Source of the DNA: Desulfovibrio sp.
GTDB taxonomy: Bacteria > Desulfobacterota > Desulfovibrionia > Desulfovibrionales > Desulfovibrionaceae
Assembly: GCA_030145055.1 (NCBI GenBank)
Contig: JAQYWK010000002.1
Location: forward strand, 1-64,000
Direction: 5' to 3'
DNA: 64,000 nt
This document shows positions 1 through 9,301 of this stretch, one piece after another. A program made the translations under genes and the position numbers. The notes under the pieces were generated by a model that searched no databases, had not been told where the DNA came from, and saw only the letters and a list, made by a program, of their open reading frames with translations. Position 1 is the first letter of the stretch, and each line of letters starts with the position of its first letter.

Positions 1-478
1 CATCCGACTTAGAACTGACACCATCACGCTCAAATTCATCATGTAAATCAGCGCCAGTCCCTGTTGTTGGGGAGCTAGAGTCAGTCCGCATAGCTTCTGC
101 CAAAAGATCCTTACCATAGCTGGTCTTTGCTAAATCCTGAGCCAGCTTAAGGTCTGGATTCTCTTGTACAAACTGCGCTCGGGCCATTCTCTCAATGCGA
201 TTATACTTTTCCTTCTGATTCTTAGATTCCCGCTGTTTCATATCCCAACGTTGTTTAACATCAGGCTTCATCATGGAAGGGTACATTTTATCTGAAGAGG
301 TAAATTCCGAAAAATCAGTCTCAGCCATATGCAACCTTTCACCTGTGGAGCGAGAAACAACTTCCCACATATTATCAAGCTGCATTTCTGGCGGTTCGCT
401 AGTGCCGTACATTCTTACTGATGGGTTTAAATCTTGCCATCTTCTCTTCTGCAAAATAAAATTACTCTGGGTACTCAT
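1..478 (-). CDS. Unrecognised protein, 5' part only (runs off left edge)
   Basis: The minus strand is open from an ATG at 478 to the window edge, giving at least 159 residues. An AGAGGA ribosome-binding site lies about 8 bases before the ATG, which fixes the start. The visible part begins MSTQSNFILQKRRW and is hydrophilic, with no signal peptide or membrane segment; its second half is rich in K, E, R and Q (WDMKQRESKNQKEKYNR) and looks helical. I do not recognise a family. It reads away from tRNA-Pro, whose 3' end points the same way, so it could belong to an element integrated at that tRNA, but nothing in the visible part proves this. Confidence 0.6.
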   Translation of the reverse strand, partial: MSTQSNFILQKRRWQDLNPSVRMYGTSEPPEMQLDNMWEVVSRSTGERLHMAETDFSEFTSSDKMYPSMMKPDVKQRWDMKQRESKNQKEKYNRIERMARAQFVQENPDLKLAQDLAKTSYGKDLLAEAMRTDSSSPTTGTGADLHDEFERDGVSSKSD

Positions 479-704
479 AAAAAAATCCTCTTATTAAGGT
501 TAACAAATAAATTCTCTCAAGATCATCGATTCTGAAAGAATTCACCACGTCCAATAATAATAGGATAAGTTATATAGGCGACAGAAGATGGCAGACAGTG
601 ACACGTGGAGGTGTTTTTTTAATTTCGCAAAGGCATGAATCTAGTTGAAGCGGTAATTTAACAGGAGGTACACATCCACCGTAAATTCTTCATTATGGTT
701 TCAA

Positions 705-736
705 TGTATACCAAAGTGTATACCAAAGTGTAGACC
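705..736. repeat. Tandem 12-mer TGTATACCAAAG (2 copies plus a partial third)
   Basis: Two perfect adjacent copies of TGTATACCAAAG (705-716 and 717-728) are followed by a partial third (TGTAGACC). They lie just beyond the tRNA-Pro terminator, on the 3' side of the tRNA. Short direct repeats here would fit integrase arm sites of an element inserted at the tRNA 3' end, but no integrase is visible. The rest of 479-791 holds nothing else I can support. Confidence 0.5.
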
Positions 737-740
737 ACGC

Positions 741-775
741 AAAAAAGGGTTGGTTAACTTAACGTTAACCAACCC
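741..775 (-). terminator. Terminator of tRNA-Pro
   Basis: A 12-bp perfect stem (747-758 with 764-775; arm GGGTTGGTTAAC) with a 5-nt loop is followed on the minus strand by six T residues (A741-746 on +). It sits 17 bases after the tRNA 3' end. Confidence 0.85.
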
Positions 776-791
776 ATATTCTTTACTCTTT

Positions 792-868
792 TGGTCGGGA
801 TGAGAAGATTCGAACTTCCGGCCCCTTGAACCCCATCCAAGTGCGCTACCAAGCTGCGCTACATCCCG
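792..868 (-). tRNA. tRNA-Pro(GGG)
   Basis: On the minus strand the 77 nt fold as a standard cloverleaf: acceptor CGGGATG/CATCCCG, D-stem GCGC/GCGC around AGCTTGGTA, anticodon loop ATGGGGT (anticodon GGG), T-loop TTCGAAT, discriminator A and an encoded CCA. Anticodon GGG reads proline codons CCC/CCU. A rho-independent terminator follows. Confidence 0.95.
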
Positions 869-1064
869 ACTCGAGTGAAAATGGAGATATTCCCATTCCA
901 GCTCACTGTCAACTAAAAAAGTTAAATCGCCAGTTTTATTACTCCCTTATGCATACGTTTATTTATGTGTAACGGTGCATATCTGTTCGTAATAAATAAG
1001 TTGTTTAATATGTTGAAAAATGAATCAAATGAGGATTAATATATAGCGTGATAGAGGAGGTTTA

Positions 1065-2429
1065 TTGAAGTATATCTCAGCCATACTATCATTGCTTATG
1101 CATGCTTTTTTGATTTTTTTAATTTGCCAAATTCCTTTCGACTTACCGAATGGATTTATTAGCAAATTGAATATTGAATTAGTATCTTCTCCTATTGCAG
1201 AAAAGGAAATTGCGAAATCTGTACGAAAACCTCATGTCCAACCCAAAATCAAAAAAGTTGATAAAATTAAAACAGATCGCGTAGATGTAGATATAAAAAA
1301 GTCCCGCGAATCTTCTAGTAAATTAACTCGTGGTCGGGTTGTAAAACAACCTTCGAAAGCTATACATAAGGACGTTATACCCTCTACCTCTCCGTTAACA
1401 ATTATTCAGCCCAAAAATAAGAATGCGATAGTTCTTAAACAGGGCAAAGGTTTAACTTTTGGCAATACGACTATTGTTGTTAAGCGTGGTTCAGAAGGGC
1501 GTACTTTTGATAATCTTGCTGCTGAGTCTTTTTCTGAAGATGATTTTACCGGACATTATGAAACTGAGACAGGTCGTTCTGTCATGGTCGTTGATGCACG
1601 TCAGGAGCATGGACGTTTGGTTCTGCATGATAAAAAGACTGGGCTCACACGAAAACTTAAAAAGGCGGGATATGGGGACTTTATATATACTTATGGTCCG
1701 TCATATAATGAAGATTTGCCCGTTGAAGGTTCGGTCACCTTTTTACCGGGTGATGAACATTGGATAAGACGTTTTATGTGGTTACCAGGCAATGCTGCAG
1801 CTGAATATCCAACTAAAGGGCGGGTAAGTGCATCGAAAGATATTGCTACCGCGAAGTCAAATAATCTTTTCATTCCTGCGGATAATGGGAAACACCCAGC
1901 TGTTATTATTGGGAGGTTTGGTGAATCTATTCCTGATGATCAATTTTCGGAGGTGGCGCGTAATTTGTCAGGGAAAGGTGTGGTTGTTTTGGTGGTAGCT
2001 GAGTTAACCCCTCGGAACATAATAACGGCTGTGAAAAAAATACGGCAGCGTAAAGATGTTTATATTTCTCGCGTAGGTGTATGGCTACGAGGTTATAAAC
2101 CGGACTCTATTCCCAAGGTCTTAAAGTCTGTAAGTCAGTTTGATTTTGCTGTGCTGACTATTGATAGCCCCAGACAACGGTTGCATCCAGAAAGACTTGT
2201 TGCAGCTATACCAGAAAATGTGCCGTTGTTTGCAGGATTTAGAAATGTGAATAGTGAGTGGGAAGAAAAGATTTTAATCTCGCTCTCCGGTCTACAGTCT
2301 GCCCCCCATCAGCTTGTAATGCTGAAAAAAGTCTCGACAATAGTAGAGACGGGGACAGACCTTGAATCTTTCGATTCATTGTCCGGCGATTTTGTTAGCA
2401 GTATATCCGCTTGGCTTGTTTCTCGTTAG
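1065..2429 (+). CDS. TonB-like N-terminus fused to alpha/beta-hydrolase-like domain
   Basis: The start is TTG at 1065, chosen because a strong GAGGAGG site lies 5 bases upstream and no ATG is well placed. The 454-aa protein has one N-terminal membrane segment (about residues 5-25). A Lys/Pro-rich stretch follows (about 40-110), as in TonB/TolA periplasmic linkers. The C-terminal domain (about 265-454) has strands such as HPAVIIGRFGES and GVVVLVVAE that look like an alpha/beta-hydrolase core. The N-terminal topology puts the bulk in the periplasm. A nucleophile-elbow serine is not obvious, so activity is uncertain. It is a single-gene unit. The architecture suggests an envelope protein, but I cannot assign a pathway. 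Confidence 0.55.
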   Translation: MKYISAILSLLMHAFLIFLICQIPFDLPNGFISKLNIELVSSPIAEKEIAKSVRKPHVQPKIKKVDKIKTDRVDVDIKKSRESSSKLTRGRVVKQPSKAIHKDVIPSTSPLTIIQPKNKNAIVLKQGKGLTFGNTTIVVKRGSEGRTFDNLAAESFSEDDFTGHYETETGRSVMVVDARQEHGRLVLHDKKTGLTRKLKKAGYGDFIYTYGPSYNEDLPVEGSVTFLPGDEHWIRRFMWLPGNAAAEYPTKGRVSASKDIATAKSNNLFIPADNGKHPAVIIGRFGESIPDDQFSEVARNLSGKGVVVLVVAELTPRNIITAVKKIRQRKDVYISRVGVWLRGYKPDSIPKVLKSVSQFDFAVLTIDSPRQRLHPERLVAAIPENVPLFAGFRNVNSEWEEKILISLSGLQSAPHQLVMLKKVSTIVETGTDLESFDSLSGDFVSSISAWLVSR

Positions 2430-2513
2430 TATAGATGCGTGATTGATTACGACGCGGATCCGAGAACTGCTTGATGTGAGTTAGGATAGTGATTTTGAAA
2501 TGAGGGCAGATGT

Positions 2514-2687
2514 TTAAACTTGTTCGTTTTCATCTTTCGATTCTAGAGAATCGTTTTTTTCCTGCTCATCCAAAGATTTGACCATGGCGTCAATGTTTTT
2601 GCTGACGGAACGATACTTAAAAAGGTCGTTCTTTTCCATTTTCGTAAAAGCGTCTGCTTTTTCTACAATTCCTGTGTCTTTACTCAT
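2514..2687 (-). CDS. Small charged protein, unrecognised
   Basis: A 57-aa ORF if started at the ATG at 2687 (MSKDTGIVEK); an alternative ATG four codons upstream exists. It is very rich in K, D, E and S, ends DENEQV, and has no membrane segment or cysteine. The GAGGTTTTT stretch just before 2687 gives a modest ribosome-binding site. It stands alone between two rightward genes. Function unknown; it is plausibly a real small soluble protein because the composition is coherent. Confidence 0.4.
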   Translation of the reverse strand: MSKDTGIVEKADAFTKMEKNDLFKYRSVSKNIDAMVKSLDEQEKNDSLESKDENEQV

Positions 2688-2699
2688 AAAAACCTCCAT

Positions 2700-3227
2700 T
2701 ACGTTTTGGCGTTAGCTACTTTCGTTTTTGAGATTTTCTAGCCTGAATCAACAAGAGCACTATACACTAAATTTAGATCTTGTCTAGACCTTAATGCGTT
2801 TCCAAATTCGGCCAGGTTGGATTTATGTGGCATGGGGATTTTAAATTAGGAAATGAAAGTGTCATTGGTTTATTTTAGAGTGTTATGTATTTCACAAGCC
2901 CTAATGGTGAGTTTTTTGCTTTGATAAAACCATGTTGCAATTAGAGATAGCATGATTTTGTGCATTATTTGTGTTGTATAGTGGTGTTACAGTCTCTTTT
3001 GCATTAAATACATTAATAGTTATATTAAATACTACATTTTCCAGATTAACATTCTTTGATTTGTATGTTCATGATCATTAGGGTTCTGATAAAAAATTGC
3101 AAAACTTAATGAGTTTGTGTTAGGTGGTAACTAGTTGTTAACTGTTGATTTCTTGATTGTGAACTTTGAGAATTTTAGTTATTAAAGCATATCGCAATCT
3201 TTCACACGCTCAACACTGGAGGAAGCA
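2700..3227. other. AT-rich intergenic region, no gene seen
   Basis: 528 bases of AT-rich sequence with no ORF of coding quality on either strand, no RNA gene and no clear terminator. It must contain the promoters of the flanking genes (leftward 57-aa gene and rightward SLOG-like gene). Confidence 0.5.
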
Positions 3228-3776
3228 GTGGGTAATCCTAAAGAGTTCATTTTATATAGCGGCGGTGCTCCCGGAACTGAAACAGAATTTGGAGTTAACG
3301 CAGAAAAATATGGTCTTCAGGAAGTTAATTTCAGCTTCGAAGGCCATCAAGTTACGCGTACCCGAGGTTTGCGGGTTCTCACTGAAAAAGAACTTGAGAA
3401 CAAGGACGTCAGTTTAACATACGTTTCAAAACTGATGAATCGTACTTTTACTAGAGCGCCGATTTTCCGCAAGGTTCTACAGAGTATCTGCTGGCAGGTT
3501 AATAGCGGTCACGAAATTTTCATTATCGGAACCATCCTTGAGGATGGCACTGTAAAGGGCGGAACAGGATGGGGCGCTGAGTTTGCCAAAATATGCAATA
3601 AGCCTCTGTTTGTGTTTTCTCAGGACAAAGAGTGCTGGTACACTTGGCAGAAGGAGAAATGGGCCGAATGTGATGCGCCTAAGATAACACACAGGCACTT
3701 CACCGCTACTGGCACACGCTTTCTTGAAGAGTCCGGTAAGAAAGCAATTGAGAAGCTCTTTGTAGATAGCTTCTAA
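3228..3776 (+). CDS. SLOG-superfamily-like Rossmann protein
   Basis: GTG start at 3228 follows GGAGGA with 4-5 bases of spacing; the overlapping ORF starting at 3166 is a shadow. The 182-aa protein begins with a strand and glycine-rich turn (FILYSGGAPGTET), typical of SLOG/LOG nucleotide-binding Rossmann folds such as YpsA/DprA relatives. A second glycine-rich turn (GTVKGGTGWGAEFA) comes before the strand KPLFVFSQD. These proteins bind nucleotides or related ligands; the ligand here is unknown. It is monocistronic and ends at a strong terminator. The fold call is from motifs only. Confidence 0.5.
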   Translation: MGNPKEFILYSGGAPGTETEFGVNAEKYGLQEVNFSFEGHQVTRTRGLRVLTEKELENKDVSLTYVSKLMNRTFTRAPIFRKVLQSICWQVNSGHEIFIIGTILEDGTVKGGTGWGAEFAKICNKPLFVFSQDKECWYTWQKEKWAECDAPKITHRHFTATGTRFLEESGKKAIEKLFVDSF

Positions 3777-3802
3777 TACTACATATTACTTATGCATTAA
3801 AA

Positions 3803-3838
3803 ACCCCTTGCTTCTATATGAAGCAGGGGTTTTTTTTA
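3803..3838 (+). terminator. Terminator after SLOG-like gene
   Basis: Stem ACCCCTTGCTTC paired with GAAGCAGGGGT around a 5-nt loop, followed by eight T. It separates the rightward SLOG-like gene from the convergent chemoreceptor gene. Confidence 0.9.
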
Positions 3839-3854
3839 TGTGGGGATGAAATGA

Positions 3855-5849
3855 TTATCCGTTACCTATTTTAAAGAACAGCATTGCTGCATGCAGTTGT
3901 TGAGCCTGGCTTGAAAGCTCCTCTGAGGTCGCAGCCACTTCTTCTGATGCTGATGCATTATGCTGAATGACTTGATCGAGTCTGATAGATGCTTGTTGAA
4001 TTTGGTCAATTCCAGAATTCTGTTCATTACACGTGGCCGTTATCTCTTTTATTAATTCGGCTGTTTTTTCTATTTCAGGAACAAGCTCGCTTAATGTGGC
4101 ACGAGTTTCTTCTGCGATAATCAGGCTGTTTGTTGATACTTCTCCAATTTCCGTTGCTGATACACGGCTTTTTTCAGCCAGCTTTCTAACTTCTGCAGCT
4201 ACAACTGCGAACCCTTTGCCGTGTTCACCTGCTCGTGCTGCTTCAATTGCGGCATTAAGTGCCAGAAGATTGGTTTGGCGCGCAATTTCTTCGATAATTC
4301 CTATTTTTTCGGAAATATGAGTCATTGCTTCCAGATTTCTCTCAACACCTTCACTGCCTTTCTTTGTCTTTTCGGCCACAGAGTTAGCAATTCGCTCGGT
4401 CTTTTGAGTGTTATCAGCATTATTTTTGATACTTGCACTAATTTCTTCAATTGATGAACTAAGCTCCTCTACAGAGGAAGCTTGATCCGTAGCCCCCTGT
4501 GAGAGTCCTTCTGCTGAGGCTGCCAGCTCTTCGCTGCCGGCAGAAACATTTTCCGTAGCTTGCTGTACATCCATTACTACAGATTTTAAGTTCTCAACCA
4601 TATGAACCATAGAGCCATATGCACCTTGCGGATTTGCACAAAGAGGGGACAGATTTAGATAACCGTGTGACATCTTCTCTGATATATCTGAGATCTCTTC
4701 GGGCTCGGCTCCTATTGTTGACGTGATTTTATTCGCGAAAAATGTTGCAGCTCCCGCGATAATGATGCCAAGTAGAATTGCTGCAATCAGTATTAATTTG
4801 ATCATGCCGTTTATTGTGGCGTTTAGTTCTTTTTGTTTTTCGAGCAGGGCGCTGTCAATGTCATCGGTGTACACTCCCATTCCAATTATCCAGTTCCATG
4901 GTTTGAATAATTTGACGTATGAAAGTTTCGGAAAATCACCAGATTTACCAGGTTTTCCCCACCAATATGAAATAGTTCCCTCTCCCTCACTAGTCGCGAG
5001 TTCTACTACTTCCTTGAATAAAAATTTACCTTTTCTATCTTTAAAATTGCTCATGTCCTTGCCATTTAAGGTCGGACTTGCGGGATGCATAACCATCTTG
5101 TGGGCTGTGTCGTTTATCCAGAAATAGTTACCATCTTTCATTCTCATATCAGCTATTTGACTGAGGGCTTTTTCCTTCATTTCTTGAGTTATATCATCCA
5201 CCCATGCGCCTGTTCCAATTATCCAGTTTAACTCAGGGATTAATTTGACGTATGATACTTTTTGAGTGTCTTTTCCCGTATCGGGTTTTTTCCATAGATA
5301 TGAAACAGCTCCTTCTCCATTTTTGCGGCAAACTTCGACCATTTCTTTAAATAGATATTTACCAGAGCTGTCCTTCATATTTGAAAGATCTTTCCCGTTC
5401 AAATTTGGTGACATAGGATGCAACACCATGTTGGCCTGCATATCATTAATCCATATATAGTTGTTACCATCGTAGCGTATGGGCGCGACTAGTTTTTTTA
5501 ATTCTTCTTCCAGTTCAGCCTTAGATAGTCTGTTAGAATTTGATTTATAAAAGCCTGAAAGTTGTGTGGCGATTGAATCAATAGTGTTCTTGAGTGTTTT
5601 TGCTTTACTTCGTTTCAACAACTCTAGGTCTTGCGATTTACTATAATAGGACTGAACTGTTTTATCAGCCATATTGACTAACTCATAAAGTTCTGAAATT
5701 TTTTCTTCATACATGACATTTCGATATTTAGTCATTTCGTTTTTCGCATACTTATTTAACTGATAAATAAATATGAAACACAATGACGTAATAGATACCG
5801 TCAGAACTATAATCTGGAAAATGGTGAGTTTTGTTTTAAGTTTCGCCAC
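3855..5849 (-). CDS. Methyl-accepting chemotaxis protein with tandem Cache domains
   Basis: The 664-aa receptor has TM1 (about 7-28) and a periplasmic part with two similar Cache_2-type modules. Each carries a WIND motif, an HP.SP.LNGKD segment and a SYVKL...W.WIIG.G segment (about 125-225 and 235-335). TM2 (about 347-370), a HAMP-like linker and a cytoplasmic signalling domain follow. The conserved hairpin tip ([20 protein letters not shown]) is at about 540-560. Cache_2 receptors commonly sense small organic acids. There is no C-terminal CheR-binding pentapeptide. It is a single gene convergent with its neighbour; start is ATG at 5849. Confidence 0.93.
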   Translation of the reverse strand: MAKLKTKLTIFQIIVLTVSITSLCFIFIYQLNKYAKNEMTKYRNVMYEEKISELYELVNMADKTVQSYYSKSQDLELLKRSKAKTLKNTIDSIATQLSGFYKSNSNRLSKAELEEELKKLVAPIRYDGNNYIWINDMQANMVLHPMSPNLNGKDLSNMKDSSGKYLFKEMVEVCRKNGEGAVSYLWKKPDTGKDTQKVSYVKLIPELNWIIGTGAWVDDITQEMKEKALSQIADMRMKDGNYFWINDTAHKMVMHPASPTLNGKDMSNFKDRKGKFLFKEVVELATSEGEGTISYWWGKPGKSGDFPKLSYVKLFKPWNWIIGMGVYTDDIDSALLEKQKELNATINGMIKLILIAAILLGIIIAGAATFFANKITSTIGAEPEEISDISEKMSHGYLNLSPLCANPQGAYGSMVHMVENLKSVVMDVQQATENVSAGSEELAASAEGLSQGATDQASSVEELSSSIEEISASIKNNADNTQKTERIANSVAEKTKKGSEGVERNLEAMTHISEKIGIIEEIARQTNLLALNAAIEAARAGEHGKGFAVVAAEVRKLAEKSRVSATEIGEVSTNSLIIAEETRATLSELVPEIEKTAELIKEITATCNEQNSGIDQIQQASIRLDQVIQHNASASEEVAATSEELSSQAQQLHAAMLFFKIGNG

Positions 5850-6026
5850 GAATTCTCTCCCCAGAGTTTAGAAAGTAAGCAAAGGGCACTTTAGAATGCT
5901 TTTTATACTTAAGTTTGAAATGTATGTACACAGTTTTGTAGAAAATATTGGGTAATTAAATATATTTCTAACGATGACTTAGATTGACTGGATGCTGATT
6001 TTTGATGTAGACAGAATCCAGTTTAT

Positions 6027-6172
6027 TCTCAGGGCGGGGTGCAATTCCCCACCGGCGGTGATTCTTTATTTTTATAAAGAAAGCCCGCGAGCGCCTTTTT
6101 CAACGTGAAAAAGGGTCAGCAGATCTGGTGTGACTCCAGAGCCGACGGTTAAAGTCCGGATGGAAGAGGATA
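6027..6172 (+). promoter_or_regulatory. FMN riboswitch (RFN element) upstream of ribB
   Basis: The conserved RFN blocks are present in order: AGGGCGGGGTGCAATTCCCC then ACCGGCGGT, a variable hairpin built on a run of A/T, GCCCGCGAGCGCC, GTCAGCAGATCTGGTG, ACTCCAGAGCCGACGGT and TCCGGATGGAAGAGGAT. It ends about 115 bases before the ribB ATG. FMN binding represses riboflavin genes. No U-run terminator is evident before the gene, so control is probably at translation. A distal CGCCCTGA (6251-6258) could pair with TCAGGGCG (6029-6036) as an alternative structure. Confidence 0.95.
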
Positions 6173-6286
6173 CGACAGTTAATACCCGCTATGCGCATTT
6201 TTGCGTTTGGCGTGGCTGTCTTCTATCTATAGACAGCTGTCAGTTTCTTGCGCCCTGATTCTGGTACCTAATTACGGAGAATTACC

Positions 6287-6940
6287 ATGAATCAGAATTC
6301 GTTATCTACGTTTGGCAATCCCATTGAAAGAGTTGAAAAAGGACTACTGGCCTTGAAAGAGGGCAGGGGGGTTCTTGTCACGGACAATGAGCATCGTGAA
6401 AATGAGGGTGATCTTATTTTCTCGGCAGAGCATTTGACGGATAGTCAGATGGCTATGCTCATTAGAGAATGTAGTGGCATTGTTTGTCTGTGTCTGACTG
6501 AAGAAAAAATTAGTCAGCTCGATCTTCCAATGATGGTTGTTGAAAATTCAAGCCGTTTTCAAACGGGATTCACCATTACTATTGAGGCTGCGGAAGGGGT
6601 CACTACCGGAGTTTCGGCTGCGGATAGAGTCACCACCGTAAAAGCTGCCATTGCGGACGGTGCAAAGCCATGCGACCTTCACAGGCCGGGGCATGTGTTT
6701 CCTTTACGCGCTAAAGCTGGCGGAGTTCTTGAAAGGGATGGGCATACCGAAGCCACAGTGGACCTTATGATACTGGCAGGTCTTAAGCCGTTTGGAGTGC
6801 TTTGTGAGGTTACTAATCCAGATGGGACAATGGCGAGACTGCCTGAGATTATCGACTTAGGAAATAAGCATGATATGCCTGTTCTGACAGTGGATGATAT
6901 TATTCAGTATAGGCTTCAGTCAGCTAGAAAAGCTTCTTAG
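6287..6940 (+). CDS. ribB: 3,4-dihydroxy-2-butanone-4-phosphate synthase
   Basis: This cytoplasmic enzyme converts ribulose 5-phosphate to 3,4-dihydroxy-2-butanone 4-phosphate plus formate for riboflavin synthesis. The 217-aa length matches stand-alone RibB. Hallmarks are [16 protein letters not shown] (acidic, metal-binding), [21 protein letters not shown] and [12 protein letters not shown], then GHTEATVDL. There is no fused GTP cyclohydrolase II domain. The ATG at 6287 follows GGAGA. It is monocistronic under the FMN riboswitch, so expression should fall when flavin is plentiful. Confidence 0.97.
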   Translation: MNQNSLSTFGNPIERVEKGLLALKEGRGVLVTDNEHRENEGDLIFSAEHLTDSQMAMLIRECSGIVCLCLTEEKISQLDLPMMVVENSSRFQTGFTITIEAAEGVTTGVSAADRVTTVKAAIADGAKPCDLHRPGHVFPLRAKAGGVLERDGHTEATVDLMILAGLKPFGVLCEVTNPDGTMARLPEIIDLGNKHDMPVLTVDDIIQYRLQSARKAS

Positions 6941-7014
6941 TTTAACTTAAAATTCTGGATTAGACCTAATATATTGATTCAATCTCGGCACCTGAATCAA
7001 TCACCGACACAAAA

Positions 7015-7042
7015 AAGAGCCTGCCTTTCATCCGGCAGGCTC
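7015..7042. terminator. Bidirectional terminator between ribB and cupin gene
   Basis: Stem AGAGCCTGCC/GGCAGGCTCT with a short loop, between two convergent genes. It is preceded by six A, which read as U-run for the leftward cupin transcript, and followed by an AT-rich stretch. Confidence 0.85.
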
Positions 7043-7050
7043 TAAATTAT

Positions 7051-7449
7051 TTATTCATATACATTACAGATACAGCATAAAAATGTAGCAGATTCCGTTT
7101 CGCTTACGTTTCGCATACCGTGAGGCTCCATACTTTCGGCGTAAACAAAATCACCGGGCCCGCAAATCTTACTTTCCGCCACTTCATCGGTTTCAGGATC
7201 GTAGCTGAAACATTCGAATGAACCTTTTTCAATATATACGGTCTGCAAGTAAAAGTGGTTATGAGCTGGAATTTCTCCGCCCGGCTCCACTGTGAAATGC
7301 CTCAAACCGTATTCCGGTTGACCGTTCGCGTCTTTACCGGACTTTGACAGCCAGCGGATCGTTACTCCCTTAACTTCGTAGACTTCGCCTTTATATGGGA
7401 TTTGCTCAACGATAATCCCTTCAACATCAGTTACGTGCATGGCTTTCAT
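7051..7449 (-). CDS. Cupin-domain protein
   Basis: The 132-aa protein is a single small beta-barrel cupin. Motif 1 is seen as HFTVEPGGEIPAHNHFYLQ and motif 2 as GPGDFVYAESMEPHGM, supplying His/Glu-type metal ligands. Single-domain cupins bind a metal and a small ligand, or act as isomerases, dioxygenases or sensors; the sequence does not tell which. The ATG at 7449 is followed by MKAMHVTD, and a second ATG is at 7440. It is monocistronic and convergent with ribB. Confidence 0.8.
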   Translation of the reverse strand: MKAMHVTDVEGIIVEQIPYKGEVYEVKGVTIRWLSKSGKDANGQPEYGLRHFTVEPGGEIPAHNHFYLQTVYIEKGSFECFSYDPETDEVAESKICGPGDFVYAESMEPHGMRNVSETESATFLCCICNVYE

Positions 7450-7613
7450 TATAAGTCTCCGTAAAGTTGTTATTATGTGAATTTATTAAAAATGATGTCG
7501 TAGATTAAATCGCAAACGATTAAGAATCAAGAATGGATATTCGGATTTTATTTACAGATATATCCAGTTTTTCTAGAAAAAAATAAAAACTATACACTTT
7601 TTGCTGATATCGC

Positions 7614-7642
7614 TTGACAATTTACGCTCAACTCAATAGGAA
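7614..7642 (+). promoter_or_regulatory. Promoter of the SRP RNA
   Basis: Perfect -35 TTGACA (7614-7619), about 17 bases, then TAGGAA as a weak -10. Transcription would start a little upstream of the SRP RNA. Confidence 0.55.
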
Positions 7643-7671
7643 TTCCACTCGTCCTTGAGACGAATTCTCTC

Positions 7672-7765
7672 AACAGAGAGGCCAGATGGCGGGTGCGCTG
7701 TGAACCCCGTCAGGTCCGAAAGGAAGCAGCGGTAACGGTTTATCCCGGGTGTCTGGTCTCGCTGG
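7672..7765 (+). ncRNA. ffs: Small (4.5S-type) signal recognition particle RNA
   Basis: The diagnostic domain IV apex is present: GTCAGGTCCGAAAGGAAGCAGC (GGAA-type tetraloop region and Ffh-binding internal loop). The flanks pair as a long hairpin (GAGGCCAGA with TCTGGTCTC; CGGG with CCCG). No Alu domain is present, so this is the short form. It is followed at once by a strong terminator. The exact ends are estimated from pairing. Confidence 0.93.
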
Positions 7766-7770
7766 AAGAA

Positions 7771-7802
7771 AGGCGTATTCTTAATTGAATACGCCTTTTT
7801 TT
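7771..7802 (+). terminator. Terminator of SRP RNA
   Basis: Stem AGGCGTATTC/GAATACGCCT with a short loop followed by seven or more T, directly after the SRP RNA. Confidence 0.93.
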
Positions 7803-8002
7803 ATTTTAAAAGATAATCTCACTTTTCCTATCTTCACAATCTTCACAATTATTGCTTTAACCAATTTATATTTTTACCGTTAAATCATTTTGTTTCACAG
7901 TTAAAAAAAGGTTGCACTCTTTATTCAATGTAAGTGACACTCTCATTTCGTTCTTTTATCAACACTGAAAAAAAAATGGTAGTACAGACTACGAGGGCAG
8001 AT

Positions 8003-9280
8003 ATGAGTTCTCCCATTACTAAAGAATCACGCTGGAAAATAGTTGTCGGAGCTGTATTTGTTCAACTCGCGCTTGGTGGCGTTTATGCGTGGTCAGTATT
8101 TACTCCTATTCTTCATATGAGCGGTTGGTCTAAAACAGAGACACAACTTGTCTTTACCGCAGCCATTATATGCATCTCGATTGCTATGCTCTTTGGTGGT
8201 ACGTTGATTAGGAGGCTGGGGCCGCGTCCTCTTATCTTTCTTAGCGGGATTACACTCAGTTCAAGCTATCTCATTGCCGGCCTCAGCGGCACAACGTCAT
8301 TTTTACCAATTTTTTTGCTTTTAGGCGTAATGGCAGGAACCGGCATCGGACTTGGTTATATGGTCCCACTTGTGGTTGCTATGCGCTGGTTTCCAGATCG
8401 TAAGGGACTGATTACAGGTGTAGTTGTCGCAGGTTTCGGCTTCGGCGTTATGGGCTGGGTTAAGCTAGCCGATTCATGGGGGCATTTACTCGAGAACATA
8501 GGCCTTTCGAATACATTTGCAGTCTATGGTCTTATAATAATATCATTAATTATTATTGGTGGCAGGTATATGGTCTTGCCTGAATCTGAACCAACCGTTG
8601 TAAAATATAGTGAAGGGGTTACTTTTACACGTAGGCAAATGCTTAGAACTCCCGAATTTTATTTGATAGTTACAGCGTATTCATGTTGTGCGGCTTCCGG
8701 GCTAATGGCTGTTGGACTGATGAAGCTTTATCCCATGGAGCTGTTGATGGATTCGGGCATGGCGCGGGGGTCTGCAAGCATCATAACCGGAACTGCCATG
8801 GGCGTTTTTTTCAGCTTAGCCAACGGACTTGGCAGAGTCACATGGGGAGCTTTCAGTGATAAGCTGGGGCGTAAAAGGTCGGTCATGCTGATGGCTGCGA
8901 CGCAGGGAGGATGGTTTTTTCTTTTTCCATCACTTGCAGGAAGTGAAAGCACGCTGTATCTTGGAGCTGCATTGATTGGGTTTAATTTTGGTGGTAACTT
9001 TGCCCTTTTCCCTACACTTACCGCAGATCTTTTCGGTGCAAAATCCATTGGAGATAATTATCCGGTCGTGAATCTTGCCTTTGGTCTCGGAGGGTTGGTA
9101 GGTCCAACAATGGGCGGAATAATGGGTGATCTTGGTGATTTTTCTATGGCGTTCACTGTTTGCGGTATATTGTGTCTCAGCGCATCGTTTATTACTATAT
9201 TTATTAAGAAATCGGTGAAAAATCCCGCTATCGGAATTGTTTATCAGGCTGAACCCGTAAGAGGTTCAACTCGTAGTTAA
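8003..9280 (+). CDS. MFS transporter, oxalate/formate antiporter (OxlT-like) family
   Basis: I choose the ATG at 8003 (MSSPITKESRW) because GAGGG lies just upstream; an in-frame GTG at 7934 would add 23 non-conserved residues. The protein (about 425 aa) has roughly 12 membrane segments. It opens with a motif typical of OxlT-type carriers (GGVYAWSVFTPIL). It carries the MFS loop signature between TM2 and TM3 as RRLGPRP and a second one as DKLGRKRSV. Such carriers exchange or import small carboxylates; substrate is not predictable. It heads a run with the rhodanese and MauE-like genes, only about 20 bases apart. Confidence 0.85.
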   Translation: MSSPITKESRWKIVVGAVFVQLALGGVYAWSVFTPILHMSGWSKTETQLVFTAAIICISIAMLFGGTLIRRLGPRPLIFLSGITLSSSYLIAGLSGTTSFLPIFLLLGVMAGTGIGLGYMVPLVVAMRWFPDRKGLITGVVVAGFGFGVMGWVKLADSWGHLLENIGLSNTFAVYGLIIISLIIIGGRYMVLPESEPTVVKYSEGVTFTRRQMLRTPEFYLIVTAYSCCAASGLMAVGLMKLYPMELLMDSGMARGSASIITGTAMGVFFSLANGLGRVTWGAFSDKLGRKRSVMLMAATQGGWFFLFPSLAGSESTLYLGAALIGFNFGGNFALFPTLTADLFGAKSIGDNYPVVNLAFGLGGLVGPTMGGIMGDLGDFSMAFTVCGILCLSASFITIFIKKSVKNPAIGIVYQAEPVRGSTRS

Positions 9281-9301
9281 ATTTTATCTCAGGTATAATT
9301 A

